Source of the DNA: Aspidiotus rigidus
Taxonomy: Eukaryota > Arthropoda > Insecta > Hemiptera > Diaspididae
DNA length: 64,000 nucleotides
Direction: 5' to 3'
Assembly: GCA_035079385.1 (NCBI GenBank)
Contig: JAVHKY010000001.1
Coordinates: forward strand, 3,721,501-3,785,500
Shown here: positions 22,467 through 33,430 of the stretch, one piece after another
How the letters are laid out: every line of letters begins with the position of its first letter
Numbering within the stretch: the first letter of the stretch is position 1
Made by a program: the position numbers and the translations under genes
Notes under the pieces: model-generated
Database searches by the model: none
Seen by the model: only the letters and a program-made list of their open reading frames with translations
Told to the model about the DNA's origin: nothing

Positions 22467-25122
22467 ATAATAATAATGATAATCGCGTTTGTGTTGCATT
22501 TGCAAAACACCGCCCGTCCTCCATAGTGAAGTAGGTGCGGGTTGCGTATGCATTTAATGTTGTTTCCTCCAACACCGGAATCGACCCTTTCGGGTATAAC
22601 TTCAGTGAAGGAGGAATCTCCTAAGCGAACCCCCTCTTCTACTCGGCAACTGCCAAGTTGCTTTGGCAACCGCCAAGCTGCGGTGCCCCCCTGGCACGCA
22701 CAAAAAGAACAACACTAGAAAACACTCACATCACAAAAACGACACTATCACATCAGGTGTAGTAAGTCGCTGTTGCGTGAATCTCACTGTATGGTGCTCG
22801 TTAGACATATTCGTATGAACAGTGAACGTACCGTAGTAAGTTCACCGGAATAGAGGACGCGGAGCAACCACATAAACGCGGGATTCTTTCAACAACTATA
22901 AAGGCCCTAACAATCTGGATGGTATCTCTTCCTCTTCTTCCTGCAGATCTGGATGTTGATGGTACACAGGTGTCGAGTAATCCATAGCGTTGTTCTGCAT
23001 TTGCCTATTCCATTCCTGGTCCATCTTCCTCTTCATGATGGTGGCTGCAAATGCAGACACCTGGTTCCATGCTTCTTCGGAACCTAGCATGGTGGGCACC
23101 AGGCTACTCGGGTCGAGCGCTTCTTCTACCCCGATCTCTTGAAGAGACCGACTAAGCTTGTCCCGCTCACGCCTCCACGCCTCACACTCAAATAAGGTGT
23201 GTTGTGGTCCATCATCCCGCCCTTGGTTACAGTGCGAACACGTTGCCTGCTCAACTTTCCTTAACTTCTCGTGAGGGTACTTGTTGAAGCAGCCATGGCC
23301 GCTTAACACCTGCGTCAGGTGAAAGTTCAGCTGACCATGGTGTCGGTTCATCCACTCATCAAGGTCGCGTATTAGCACACGGGTTGTCCATGTACCCAGC
23401 TCACTCTGGGCAATTCTTGCTTTCCTTTTTACAAGCAAGGAGCGCCTGCCTTCCTGCTTGATCCGTAAAGCTTCTTGGTTGGTCGTCGTTCTCTTCTTTG
23501 CTTCAAACACCACCGCTCTCTCCTCGGGAAGGAGCTCGATTGGTGATGAACGTGCTAATACACAAAGAGCCTCCATCGAGACAGAACGGTAGGCACTAAC
23601 ACACCTTAGCGCAGCTCTTCGTTGGATCTTTACCATCTCTCTCCTTCGGTATGGTATCTTCATGCAGTCGGCCCATACTGGCGCACCGTATAGGAGGATC
23701 GACATGGCGGTGCTCATCATGATCCTTCTCCTTGCTTCTCTCGGTCCTCCTAGGTTCCTCATCAGGCGGCTTAGGTATCCAACTACCCGGCCCGCCTTTT
23801 CTGCTGCCATCAGGAAATGGTGCCTGAAGCTCAACGTTGAGTGAAACCAGATGCCCAGGTATTTCATTTGCTTCTTGATTTCAATTTCCACACCTTGCAG
23901 GCGAAAGGTGGGTGGCTTGAACTTCCGACGGGTCGTGAATAAAATGGCCTCCGTCTTACCTGTTGCTAGTTCAAGTCCAGCCGACTCGATCCAACGCGTC
24001 ACATCCTCTAGGGCCCGGTTTACCCTGCTCTCCACCGCTACAATTGTTTCGGCGGTGCATACCACCAGGGTGTCATCCGCATAGCAGATAAGCTTGACCC
24101 CCGGTGGCAGCCTCACCTTAAAGATTCCGTTAAATGCAACGCACCACAAAAGCGGCCCAAGGACCGACTCCTGCGGCACCCCACAAGTAACAGGGCGCTT
24201 TACTGTACGAGCAGACGTCTCTGCTTGGATTTCACGGCAGCTAAGATAGCTGCTGATCATCCTGAGCAGGTATGCGGGCACTCCTGCGTCCACAAGAGCT
24301 TCTAATATCATCTTCCATGGAATGGAATTGAACGCATTTCTTATGTCGAGGCTGACAGCTGCGCAAAACTGACGCATAGCAATCGCTGACTTGGCTATCC
24401 CCTTCAGCCGGATCCCAGCATCTGATGTGCAGCGTCCAGTTTGAAAACCGTACTGGCTATCAGAAATTATATCTCTTTCCTTCAGATAGCTCTCCAAACG
24501 ATTGGCTATCACTCTTTCTAGAAGTTTACCAACATTGTCTAGCAGACAAAGTGGACGATAAGAGGATGGTAGACCAGGTAGTTTATCCTTCTTATCGATC
24601 AATGCTAGCCTGGCTTTCTTCCATCGCACAGGGAACAGTCCCCCAGCAACTGTCGCATTGAATGTATCAACAAGCAGTGCCGGGTCAACTGAATGTATGG
24701 CGCTCCAGACTGGATTCGGAATCTCATCCGGACCCGGAGCCTTCCAATACTTACCCCGCAGTCTATTGACTGCTGCATCCACCTCCTCGGTACCTAGGAG
24801 GGATATACCATCCTCTTCTACTATTGGTAACGTTACCATTGGTGGTGGCTGCTGTGGGAACAAGCCATCAATGATTTGACCCACAACATCCGGCTCCATT
24901 CGGCTCATTGCTGAGAGGCCTTTTAGCTTCTTCGGCACTAACTTATAAGGTTTTCCAAACGGGTCGTCATCTGCCATCTCACATAGCTCTCGCCATGCAG
25001 CACTCTTGCTGTTCTTGATGGCCTTCTTCAGCCTTTTGCGAGCCAGCTGGTATTCGGATGCAACCGCCCGCGCCCCTTCGCGTCCACTACTAAGCTGGTA
25101 TATCCGGCGCTGACGGTTGCAC
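22467..25122 (-). mobile_element. 5'-truncated R1-like LINE with 15-bp target duplication
   Basis: 2,656-bp non-LTR retrotransposon. The exact 15-bp repeat TCTTCTGATCATATA flanks it at 22452-22466 and 25123-25137, fixing both ends. The reverse transcriptase is open from the 5' truncation to 22896; the endonuclease is missing. The 3' UTR (22467-22895) ends in a (TTA)n-type tail. The same family supplies 1-507 and the decayed copy 61534-62620. R1/Jockey group assignment rests on the RT motifs and the C-terminal zinc knuckle. Confidence 0.93.
22896..25121 (-). CDS. Reverse transcriptase of R1-like LINE (truncated)
   Basis: Open for about 741 codons; the ATG at 24977 is internal and the true start is lost with the 5' part. 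RT palm motifs: AVSLDIRNAFNSIPW (motif A Asp), YADDTLVV (catalytic Asp pair) and GVPQESVLGPLLW, where the usual Gly of PQG is Glu. The C-terminus has a zinc knuckle CSHCNQGRDDGPQHTLFEC typical of this LINE group. Without the apurinic-type endonuclease and with the PQG change it is unlikely to be active, though the frame is unbroken, which argues for a young insertion. Confidence 0.9.
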   Translation of the reverse strand, partial: CNRQRRIYQLSSGREGARAVASEYQLARKRLKKAIKNSKSAAWRELCEMADDDPFGKPYKLVPKKLKGLSAMSRMEPDVVGQIIDGLFPQQPPPMVTLPIVEEDGISLLGTEEVDAAVNRLRGKYWKAPGPDEIPNPVWSAIHSVDPALLVDTFNATVAGGLFPVRWKKARLALIDKKDKLPGLPSSYRPLCLLDNVGKLLERVIANRLESYLKERDIISDSQYGFQTGRCTSDAGIRLKGIAKSAIAMRQFCAAVSLDIRNAFNSIPWKMILEALVDAGVPAYLLRMISSYLSCREIQAETSARTVKRPVTCGVPQESVLGPLLWCVAFNGIFKVRLPPGVKLICYADDTLVVCTAETIVAVESRVNRALEDVTRWIESAGLELATGKTEAILFTTRRKFKPPTFRLQGVEIEIKKQMKYLGIWFHSTLSFRHHFLMAAEKAGRVVGYLSRLMRNLGGPREARRRIMMSTAMSILLYGAPVWADCMKIPYRRREMVKIQRRAALRCVSAYRSVSMEALCVLARSSPIELLPEERAVVFEAKKRTTTNQEALRIKQEGRRSLLVKRKARIAQSELGTWTTRVLIRDLDEWMNRHHGQLNFHLTQVLSGHGCFNKYPHEKLRKVEQATCSHCNQGRDDGPQHTLFECEAWRRERDKLSRSLQEIGVEEALDPSSLVPTMLGSEEAWNQVSAFAATIMKRKMDQEWNRQMQNNAMDYSTPVYHQHPDLQEEEEEIPSRLLGPL

Positions 25123-25744
25123 TCTTCTGATCATATAAGTTAAGTCTTGAATCGGTTCAAAATGACGTCATGCTCCTAGGTTCAAATTATTCTCGAGAAA
25201 ATGACACGTTTTAAATATTATACAACATTTTTGGTAACAAACAAATTGATCCGGTAAATGATCAAGTTTTCCAACAAGAGCAGTTAAGAACAATAGAGAG
25301 AAAACATTGACGAGTCAAGTTTGTAATTCATATGTTTGTTGATGGAAGAAGAGAATCATTTCAATCTAATTGAATATTTCATGAATTTGGTCTCATTATG
25401 TTTTCAAATAAAAGTCTTTTCCATAATCTCATTAATAATTTCGATTTCATTTACGGCTTCAAATCGTACAAACACGTCTGTTACTCTACGTTGAATCATT
25501 ATGACCCACGAGTGCGCCAAACAAAATTCATCAATGACGTTTCGGTACTAATGGGCAGAAATAGTATCTTTTTCAGTATGTTCACCGAGCTTCAAAATCA
25601 GAACAAGAACCGATAAAATAAATGCGCTTATAAATCCGATGAACTTAGTGAAGAATTAAAACTTGAAAAAGTGTCTCTTCCTAGTTTTTCATATTATTGG
25701 ATTTCAATTACGATGAAATATCAAAATCGAAAATAGAAACAAAG

Positions 25745-26165
25745 ATGCGCGTATCTTTGCTTCTTGCAACCTATAGTACTCTTCTTCATTTCTACGCATT
25801 TTATTACACCATTCTTCTTCACAAAGACGACGTACGTTTGATTTTTTTTTCATCGGTCTTTTTTTGCCTACTATACGTTAATGTTTCGGAAAGTGATTTG
25901 GAACGTGGTGTCGCTGAACTTGAAACCAGCAATAAGGAACTCGAAACCAAACTCGCGAAAATAGCAGCCGACCATGAAGCTGGAATAAACGCCATCTATC
26001 AAGAAATTGTAAACAATAACGGTACGAATAACACAAGAGTTTCATAATTTCTTTGTTATATTTTGCGAAATTTAATTCTTTCTTCACACTCCTATACCAA
26101 TTCTAGATGACATCCACCCTTTGTACCGGAAGGAGGTCCTTGAATGGATAAGGAAACAAAATTAG
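25745..26165 (+). CDS. Candidate small secreted or membrane coiled-coil protein, two exons
   Basis: Exon 1 25745-26021 ends AACG|GTACGA; exon 2 26107-26165 follows TTCTAG. The join is in phase and gives 111 residues ending at TAG. The start MRVSLLLATYSTLLHFY is a plausible signal peptide or anchor; a second hydrophobic run (LIFFSSVFFCLLYV) follows. Then comes a heptad-like helix (DLERGVAELETSNKELETKL) and a charged end (YRKEVLEWIRKQN). I do not recognise a family. Splicing is inferred only. The hydrophobic middle might be an unspliced intron, but the obvious sites there break the frame. Confidence 0.45.
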
Positions 26166-26175
26166 GAGACGAAAG

Positions 26176-26329
26176 AGGGTAAGATACACGAATCCGTTCC
26201 TTTAAGTTACGGCTATCCATACTAAACAATAAAGAGGAATACTCCGACGTGGAGTAAAAAAATGCAAACCGCAGTGCATTTTTTTACTCCACGTCGGAGT
26301 ATTCCTCTTTATTGTTTAGGGTAAGATAC
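26176..26329. repeat. Foldback insertion with perfect 44-bp arms
   Basis: Arms 26222-26265 and 26276-26319 are perfect reverse complements with a 10-nt loop (AAACCGCAGT). A 12-nt direct repeat AGGGTAAGATAC stands at 26176-26187 and 26318-26329, so the segment looks inserted. Perfect arms mean a very recent origin or gene conversion. Confidence 0.85.
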
Positions 26330-26543
26330 TTCAATAACCTAATGTGCAGTACAATATACCACTGATTTGAAAATGTAACTTTCTTACACCATTTGTGTGA
26401 AAAATATGTAGGAATCATAGCGGAAATTTTTACTAAATGGATGAAGATTCCTTCCTTTGTAGGTATTGGAATGAAAATGAATAAAATGTGTTCGTGTGTT
26501 TCAGATTTTTAAAGTCGGCACCAATCGACGTACCATGGCCTAG

Positions 26544-26897
26544 AGCATACATATGGTAAATTTCCCAGCCCATTGGCGATTAGGGGCTGCGTTTCACGGT
26601 CGGCATCCTGCGCTGATATGGGGGTGCCGGAAAGGACGATTTGGCACAAAGCTGCTATTAGTTTTCCCTATTAGTCACGAGAAACGTTGGAGTCAACAAA
26701 CTATACCGATCAAGTTTGACGGGGATGACAGAATCTCGTATATATTACTTGACCAATGGATCCCAGTCGATTCACGTAGTGTAGGCGTTTGTTTGGTTGG
26801 TGCTGTTGACAAAATCAACTCAACGATGTGGACAGAAATAAATGAATCTGTTCATTCACTTTATTCTATCAATAATGTAAAATATAATACCCAATAA
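26544..26897 (+). CDS. MBF2-like / 'probable salivary secreted peptide' exon
   Basis: Frame of about 118 residues after a possible acceptor CCTAG at 26539-26543, ending at TAA. Its pattern ALIWGCRKGRFGTKLLLVF, then RISYILLDQW, then GVCLVGAVDKINSTMW and a final YSINNVKY follows the small arthropod MBF2 family (WG-R--GD-L, a central DQ, a glycine-valine turn and a C-terminal aromatic strand). Members are usually secreted proteins of about 120-150 residues with a signal peptide. No signal peptide is attached here. An upstream exon from 26505 would read into TAG at 26541, so this is either an exon of a gene with a missing start or a pseudogene. Family call rests on pattern only. Confidence 0.5.
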   Translation, partial: SIHMVNFPAHWRLGAAFHGRHPALIWGCRKGRFGTKLLLVFPISHEKRWSQQTIPIKFDGDDRISYILLDQWIPVDSRSVGVCLVGAVDKINSTMWTEINESVHSLYSINNVKYNTQ

Positions 26898-29400
26898 TGA
26901 TTGCTGTATAGAATTCTTTTCTAACACGTGATGCTGCAAAGATGTTTCGTTTCTACCTGTGATAATGCTTTGAATGCATGATTCATGAGAGCAGCTACAC
27001 TTTTCTTTTCAGAATCTGTTTGACATTCATTTCGTCAACTTGTTGGTTTTCCACCACTCAGAGTCACTCCAATATCAGAGTGGAATAGTCGTCTTATAAT
27101 TACAGAATATGCAAAGAGCTTTACCCTTGTGTCACGTAAATCGGTGTGCTTGGAGATGAATATGCACTCGAGATCCGCAGGAATGAAAATAGGATAAATT
27201 GTACTTGCTGTTTCTGTCGAGCCTTATGTCTAACACCCGTTGCTACTGAGAAGAAAAAAAGTACCGCTACAAACTCTGTCGACGACGTAAAGACTATAGC
27301 TATTACACAAGGAGTTTGGTCTGACGGAATGGATGGAAAAACAATCTCGGTTTGAATGAGAAAAGAAATAATGAAAACTCAACGCTTCGAACGTTATCTC
27401 ATTCACTCAGGCGTGGACACCAGTGGTTTTGCTAATTTTTTTTTGATAACCGTACTATTATTTGGGGGTGAAAGTTGATAAAATACTCATCGACCGCATA
27501 GAGAATTAATACGGGCTTGGGAAAATCACCCACATTGGAAAAAATACTCGTCGATCGTGAAAAAATTTAGGATTTGCAAAGTAGAGAGGAAAAGTAGTAC
27601 AAAAAGTGTGATATATCCACACACTGTTTTTTTCTTCGGGAAAAAAAATGTGTTTCTATTTGTACTACTGATAGATTACGGGAAAACGATCGATGTGCGG
27701 AATGATCACACTGATAACATGCGATGCGCGTGTGTGTGGCGGAGTGAATGGTTTATTTAAATAACGTTGCTCCATAATCTGCAATCCTCACTTTGCCACA
27801 CACACGTGCACCATGTTATCAGTGTGACCACCTAGATCGATGACCCGCGCTGATACGAGTAAACGAACAATACAATCTTTTCAAACTCATCATTATGCTA
27901 TAATACAATAATACACATCGCAAAGCTCGAAGTCCGCGCTCACACCATGCAAGGGAGAAACGTACGTTTGCTCTCCCAGATTGAATGAAATCGATATAGG
28001 AAGTGACGGGAGTATTTAAACATCTATCGAGCAGTGCTATTTCAAATTTGATTTCTTGAATTCACGCCGATTCAACTTTTAAAAGATTATCTCACATGAC
28101 CTTTTTGCCTGCCACAATGAATTCTTCACGAAAAACAAACATCAGCAACATAGATGCGGTTTTAATTTGAGCTAGGAGTCGGCTGAAATTTATGTCGCAC
28201 TAAAAACAAGCTATACGACAATAAAAAATTAACGCACGTCGACCTTGACCTACTGCAGGAATTTAGAAAAATCTTGACGACTGAATAATGGAAAACATTT
28301 TTCAAAAATGATAGGCTAAGTATCTACGAGTATATACTCCAAGTTGTTGCTCCTTCAAGTGTGAAATTTTTTTGTAAGCAGCGGATGAATGTGCTTTATA
28401 ATATGTGCATCTGGTCGTTATACATAATTTGACCGGAATAACAGATAAAACAAACAATACAATTTGTGGGTAGTACGGAGCGGAGGTACGTTTTGTCAAT
28501 TCAACGTTTTTACTGTTTTTAATATATTTACATACTGGTATCCCAATTTGGTCCATGTCAAGAGTTTAATAAAACACGCTATACAGAAAATTATACACGA
28601 CCAACAACGAAGCTCGCTTCAACTATACCGAATTCATATATCGAAAAGTTTGCATTCTATTAGAGCGAATCTCTTCCGCTCGGTACCGTCATTTCAAAAT
28701 ACAACGGATTTTCTTTTCTAAGAAAAGTCGTGAATGTCTTTTTATGAAACAATGCCATACTTCTTGATACACGCTAGTAACAAAATCAAAACATATTTCT
28801 CGAAGTTTGATATGGGGCATTATGTACACGAAATACTCGACAATAGTTTGTGGCACAGGAAGTAAGAAGCCCGTCAAACCTTATGGTGGCGACCAAAAAC
28901 GACGTCAAGACCTGTACCACTTTCAATATGCTGTAGTTCGGCCTAGCATGATGGAGGCTAAGGGATACAAGTCCCAAAGTAGCGAAAGTCAACATTTTTG
29001 GAAGCCTCAAAGTGGGTCAAGGTCACTACGCATCACGTCATTAGCTCGTGACTTCATCACTTTGTAACGTCATTTCTGTCTTGCAAATTTTAACAGGGAA
29101 CCTTTTTCATCAGAGGGTTTAACACTGAACAAGTTTCCTGTTAAAATTTCGACCTTCGATCTATATACAATAGGACATTATAGAAGGGAGACTAATGGTG
29201 TTTGAAGCATTGCATGTCTGGCTCATTGAAGGGGCCAGGCCAATTGGCGTACAAAGCATTGCACGTCCAGTTACTTAAAAGGACTATCCTAAAGCGGGTC
29301 ACATAATGTATTATTTTTCAACCCATACAACAGGTTCTCTGCGTTCCTTGTTCAACATCGTTAAGAAAACCGTCGTTTTTCCAAGTCCCCCTCTTATCAT
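26898..29400. other. Intergenic, no gene recognised
   Basis: Several short frames (for example 27146-27355 and 28807-29067 on plus) lack recognisable features. Contains the inverted repeat at 27685-27845, and a short foldback near 29092-29146 (TTTTAACAGGGAACC and its complement) that uses the same end sequence as the repeats at 43452 and 59296. Confidence 0.4.
27685..27845. repeat. Inverted repeat / small MITE
   Basis: TCACACTGATAACATG with GCGTGTGTGTGGC at 27706-27740 returns in reverse complement as GCCACACACACGTG...CATGTTATCAGTGTGA at 27798-27828. Arms near 40 bp, more weakly to about 60 bp. No coding. Confidence 0.7.
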
Positions 29401-29411
29401 AATATAGCTTA

Positions 29412-29600
29412 GAGGGGCCGGACCTGTGATGTCACAGTTTGATGACCTCCTAGGTCAGCCTTATGACGTCACAGATCAGTTTTTTTAAAGTTCTCATATA
29501 GCCTTAAAGTGCGGGCCTGTGACGTCACAATTTCATGACGTCATAGGTCAACCTTGTGACGTGACAATCTACATTTTTCAGACCCTACGTGCCGACAGAG
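29412..29600. repeat. Two-unit tandem repeat with TGACGTCA palindromes
   Basis: Two units of roughly 100 bp, each with GGCC..CCTGTGAYGTCACA, followed by a GATGACCTCCTAGGTCA-like and CATGACGTCATAGGTCA stretch. Three perfect TGACGTCA sites lie here (about 29463, 29520 and 29534). Confidence 0.65.
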
Positions 29601-29684
29601 TAAACAGAAGTCGTCTTTGCTACACTTATAACGTTAACGAATAAGTTGCGTATACCTGCAGTACCTTAGTATGGCCTGTCATAT

Positions 29685-30084
29685 ACGAGAGGATGTGCGA
29701 AGTACTAATCGAAAGTCTCCTCGTGCCTTATCAATTCGTTTCGTTCGCTGTATGCCATACTCGGAGTAAGACGCAAGTAAGATTGATGCCGCGGGACTTC
29801 GAAATATTTTCGTACTTCTTGGACTTGTAAAATTTTTCATTTTCAATTCTTGGTCTTAGAAATATTTTCAGCTGTTGGACTTGGAATTATTTTCAAATTG
29901 TGGGACTTGAGAAATATTTTCATAAGCGGACTTGTGAAATTTTTCATTTTCAATTCTTGGACTTGGAAATAGTCCCGCGGCATCACTCTTACTTGCGTCT
30001 CACTCCAAGTATGGTATACGGCGAACGAAACAAATTGATAAGGCACGAGGAGACTTTTGATTAGTACTTCGCACGTCCTCTCGT
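29685..30084. mobile_element. 400-bp hAT-like MITE with 114-bp inverted ends
   Basis: Terminal inverted repeats 29685-29798 and 29971-30084 start ACGAGAGGA and match along 114 bp with few changes. An exact 8-bp duplication TGTCATAT flanks it (29677-29684, 30085-30092). The centre holds short tandem repeats of the TTGGACTTG..AATATTTTC type. No coding capacity. The 8-bp duplication fits hAT. Confidence 0.9.
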
Positions 30085-30092
30085 TGTCATAT

Positions 30093-31361
30093 AAATGAAA
30101 CGGCAAAATCTGCTATTGGTAAAAAAATGAAGTAAAAATCCGCTATTGGTCGCGACTACACACAAGATCACTAACTCGCCATCTACGCTGTGTTGAATTT
30201 TCGTACTCTGAAATCGTTTTCATAGTTTATCCCACCAGATGTCGCAAAGTCGCACTCAATGTATTCGAAAAAATTTGACGGATTCGCTCGAAGTTAGACG
30301 CATATGAAAGGAAATTTTATGCAGAATAAATTCACATCTCTTTATTTTTTTAAAAAACTGAATATTTGTGGAGGAAAATGAGTTTTAGTGTCAACTCTCC
30401 ATAAGAGCCTGTGTTAAAGTGCTGAAGGTTGACTGCAGCGATTTTTGTACGTGTGGCAGAACCAAAAAACTATCGAAGTTGGCGATCTTGTGTTTCTAGG
30501 GGTCTGTAGTCGGGACAGCGCCATAACAACGCTAACGGGATTAGTAGGTGAAGGTCATGTATGACGTCATCAGATTGTGACGTTATTTCTGTCTCGTGAT
30601 TTCATTGTGAAAATTCCAGATAGATCCCTAGTCATCAGACATTCATCCATGTCAAGAACATAATAATGCTAGAATTATTTCGGCGACAAAGAGTTTCTTG
30701 AGATAAATCACAATAAACGTCATGCTAGAGGTAAGGAACCGGCTATTTTTCGGAGCCGCAACCGAGAGTCGAGAATAAGAGCGGAGCGGTTCCCAAAGAA
30801 AAACCGCTGGCTTTCTGGAAACGAAAACAGCTTTGGGAAAAGAGCCTTCATTCCTTTCTATGATCAGTCTATGAAGTTTTCATTACTTTCAACTTTGTAT
30901 GGAAACTTACTCGTACTTGAGCCTATATTCATATAATATTTTATTTAACATTCATTGGTGAGGTTTAAATGAACCAGCTGCACGGAAGACTGGAGCATTG
31001 AAGCTGCTTAGCTGACTGCTATACATTGTACAATATCAAGTTCGCAACCGACAAGACTCGTGACCAGTATTAAGTCATTTATTACGACCTAAGTCCAAAC
31101 ACAAAATGAAATGTTCAGGAGCAGTAGAAGCAGAATCAGCGAAAGCAAAATTGGAAACATCTGGATTATTGAGAGCTAGAGCCTAAAGAGATGGCTCCTT
31201 TAAAAGAGCTAAATAACTTCCAAAAGAGGCAGGAGCCGTGACTCGGAACCGGAAAATATGGTGTGGAGTTGTTCTTTTGAGAGCTGTCTCCTCATTTTTA
31301 CTTTTTGCTCTCCAGTCAGTAGATCATTTAAAAGGAGGAACTTCTATCATTTGAATCTAAG
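30093..31361. other. Intergenic, no gene recognised
   Basis: AT-rich; one TGACGTCA near 30566. No coding frame with recognisable features. Confidence 0.4.
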
Positions 31362-31372
31362 ATCATGCATTA

Positions 31373-32879
31373 ATAGAATTGACACGGTCCGAAACGTTAC
31401 GGCTCGACATAATGACAGAATACTCAAAGAGTAGAGTAAACGAGAAACTAATTACAAAGACCGCAGATATAAAGGAGAAGATGCGAGATCTTTCGGTTAA
31501 CAAACCATCATCGGGCAAAGTTAGAACGCCACTGACCCAGATACGACGCATAAAACAGAATACCAACGAGACCAGGATTGAACGAGCGAGCCCTCGCGAG
31601 GTGACTCAAACTCGTAGACCAATTCAACTAAACCTTCGTCGGGAAAATACCTGTTGAGTACGGTAACATCGTCACTGTTCAGATGACGCACTATTTCGAT
31701 ATTTTCCGACGCAACGCGCTTGAAGTAAGAATTCTCCTTGTGGAGAAGGGTAGCCGAACCTTCCTTGAAACTATGACCACTGGAGACAAGGTGGTCCGCA
31801 AAGGCCGAATCACCCAAATTACCTTTCTTCCAGGCCTTAAGGTGTTCCTCTACTTGAATTCCAAGCTGGCGACCCGTCTCGCCTGTATATACGCCGTTAC
31901 AATCCTTGCACTCCAATTTGCACACCCCGCTCCTCTCCCCCCGCGGGATGGGTCCTTTAGCCTAACAAACAAACCCTTCACAGTAGTGAGGTTATAAAAA
32001 GAAGGCCTGAAGCCAAAGGGGCGGAGGACACGAGTCAGCTTGGATGAAAACTCACCCAAAAACGGGAGCTTGATCCAACGTAATCGCTTATTATTATTAC
32101 CACTCAGATCGCGGGGGAGGGAAGTGGTAGAATCAAGGCCCTTCCTCGTAAGTTTTTTACGGACCATCCGGTCAATGTCCAAGTTGACCTCATTCACAGC
32201 GGCCAAGTGCTTAACGGTCGCCAGCTCCTTTTGGAAAGCTGGCTGACTTAGCGAAATGCTAGTCAGTCGATGAATATAACTATTGAAGGCAGCGATCTTA
32301 TGAGAAAATGGAAAGAAGGACGATCCGTGGACAACTGTATCGGTCGAAGTATCCTTCCTGAATATCGCAAATTCATGGTCCCCATCTCTATCAGAGATAG
32401 TGAGATCCAGACAGTTTATGGAAGAACCTCCAATTTCTGTAGTGAATTTTATGGAGGGATACATTTTATTCAGATACTGAAGAAACTCACCAAGGAGCTC
32501 TTGAGGACCGGTCCACGCACATAATATATCGTCCACATATCGGTGCCAGTAATGGATGTGACTCAGTAGCACTTGGCCAGAGGAAAACAAGTCAACCTCA
32601 AATCTGGACATAAATATCTCCGAAACGAGAGAGCCCAAAGGAGAGCCGATGGGGATGCCTACCTCCTCAGGGAACTCGTAAAATTTCTCATTGAACTTAC
32701 AGAAGTTAGGGGACCAGCACGCATTAAGGAGGCCAAAAAATTCCTGTATCTCGTTATGAGGAATGTTGAACTTTACAAGTAGGTCACCCATATACTGCAT
32801 AGTATGGGCCTTTGGTAAGTTGGGAAAGAGGCCGGCTACATCAAATGAGCAGAGGCTAGTACCCGGAGGCAATTCTGTC
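31373..32879 (-). mobile_element. Penelope-like element, 5'-truncated, with 11-bp target duplication
   Basis: Flanked by ATCATGCATTA at 31362-31372 and 32880-32890. Codes for a Penelope-type reverse transcriptase and, after a frame change, a GIY-YIG endonuclease. The 3' UTR and 3' end face low coordinates. Sequence is close to the fragment at 9567-10340. Confidence 0.9.
31521..32879 (-). pseudogene. Penelope-like RT plus GIY-YIG endonuclease, frameshifted
   Basis: The first frame (32879 to about 31930) has RT motifs: SLCSFDVAGLFPNLP (motif A Asp), VGIPIGSPLGSLVSEIFM (the IGSPLG turn typical of Penelope) and HRYVDDIL (catalytic Asp pair). It is followed by [13 protein letters not shown] and [15 protein letters not shown] as in the 9.7-kb copy. 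Near 31925 the frame shifts into CKDCNGVYTGETGRQLG...EEHLKAW, the GIY-YIG nuclease (here VYTGE; Arg of the helix replaced by Gln in GIQVEEHL). The frame change and truncation mean it is not functional. Confidence 0.88.
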
Positions 32880-32890
32880 ATCATGCATTA

Positions 32891-33182
32891 CTTCCACTTG
32901 AATTTCTTGGACTATTTAGCACTCTCGTGGATAGATCTTCAACTAACGTCCTCACTTCAATTGTAAGACTTTATTATGTTATTAAGAGAGTATCACTTAA
33001 ACATTTTCTGGCATAGCCAAATAAATCAGTCATTAATATGTCAAGTAATCATTAAAGGATGCTGCATTCTATCCATTTTCTTCTTCGTCTTTTTCATCTT
33101 CTATTCGTTGTCAGTCACTAATACATCAGGTTCATCTTATGCGTCTACTACAGAGGAGGGTTGGTATTCGCAATTTCCAATA
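32891..33182. other. Non-coding DNA right of the Penelope-like element
   Basis: AT-rich; nothing recognised. Confidence 0.35.
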
Positions 33183-33430
33183 ATGGACTAAGTCCACTAT
33201 AATAAGCTTAATATTCGCAGTACTGGGATTTTATTTGAGACTAATATACCAGGCCTAGTACAATATATTAGGCCTACAATGAATAGCCTAAACCATTTCG
33301 AACATTATACTGATCTCAAATCCCTGTCTTCATTATAACGGGCCTGATATACTATACTAGGCCTATATTGATTAGCTGTATACTGACTAGGCCTAATCGA
33401 CATCATGTGTTCTAGGTTTATACTAAATAG
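33183..33430. repeat. TAGGCCTAT-rich dispersed repeat
   Basis: Several copies of ATACTAGGCCTATA-like words separated by 30-45 bp. Related strings occur near 20825-20890, 43850-44040 and 47190-47470. Probably a degenerate dispersed repeat. Confidence 0.55.

Noticed and set aside
23662..24879. Plus-strand frames across the 22.5-kb LINE
   Set aside because: Antisense shadows of the reverse transcriptase, which carries all RT motifs in the minus frame.
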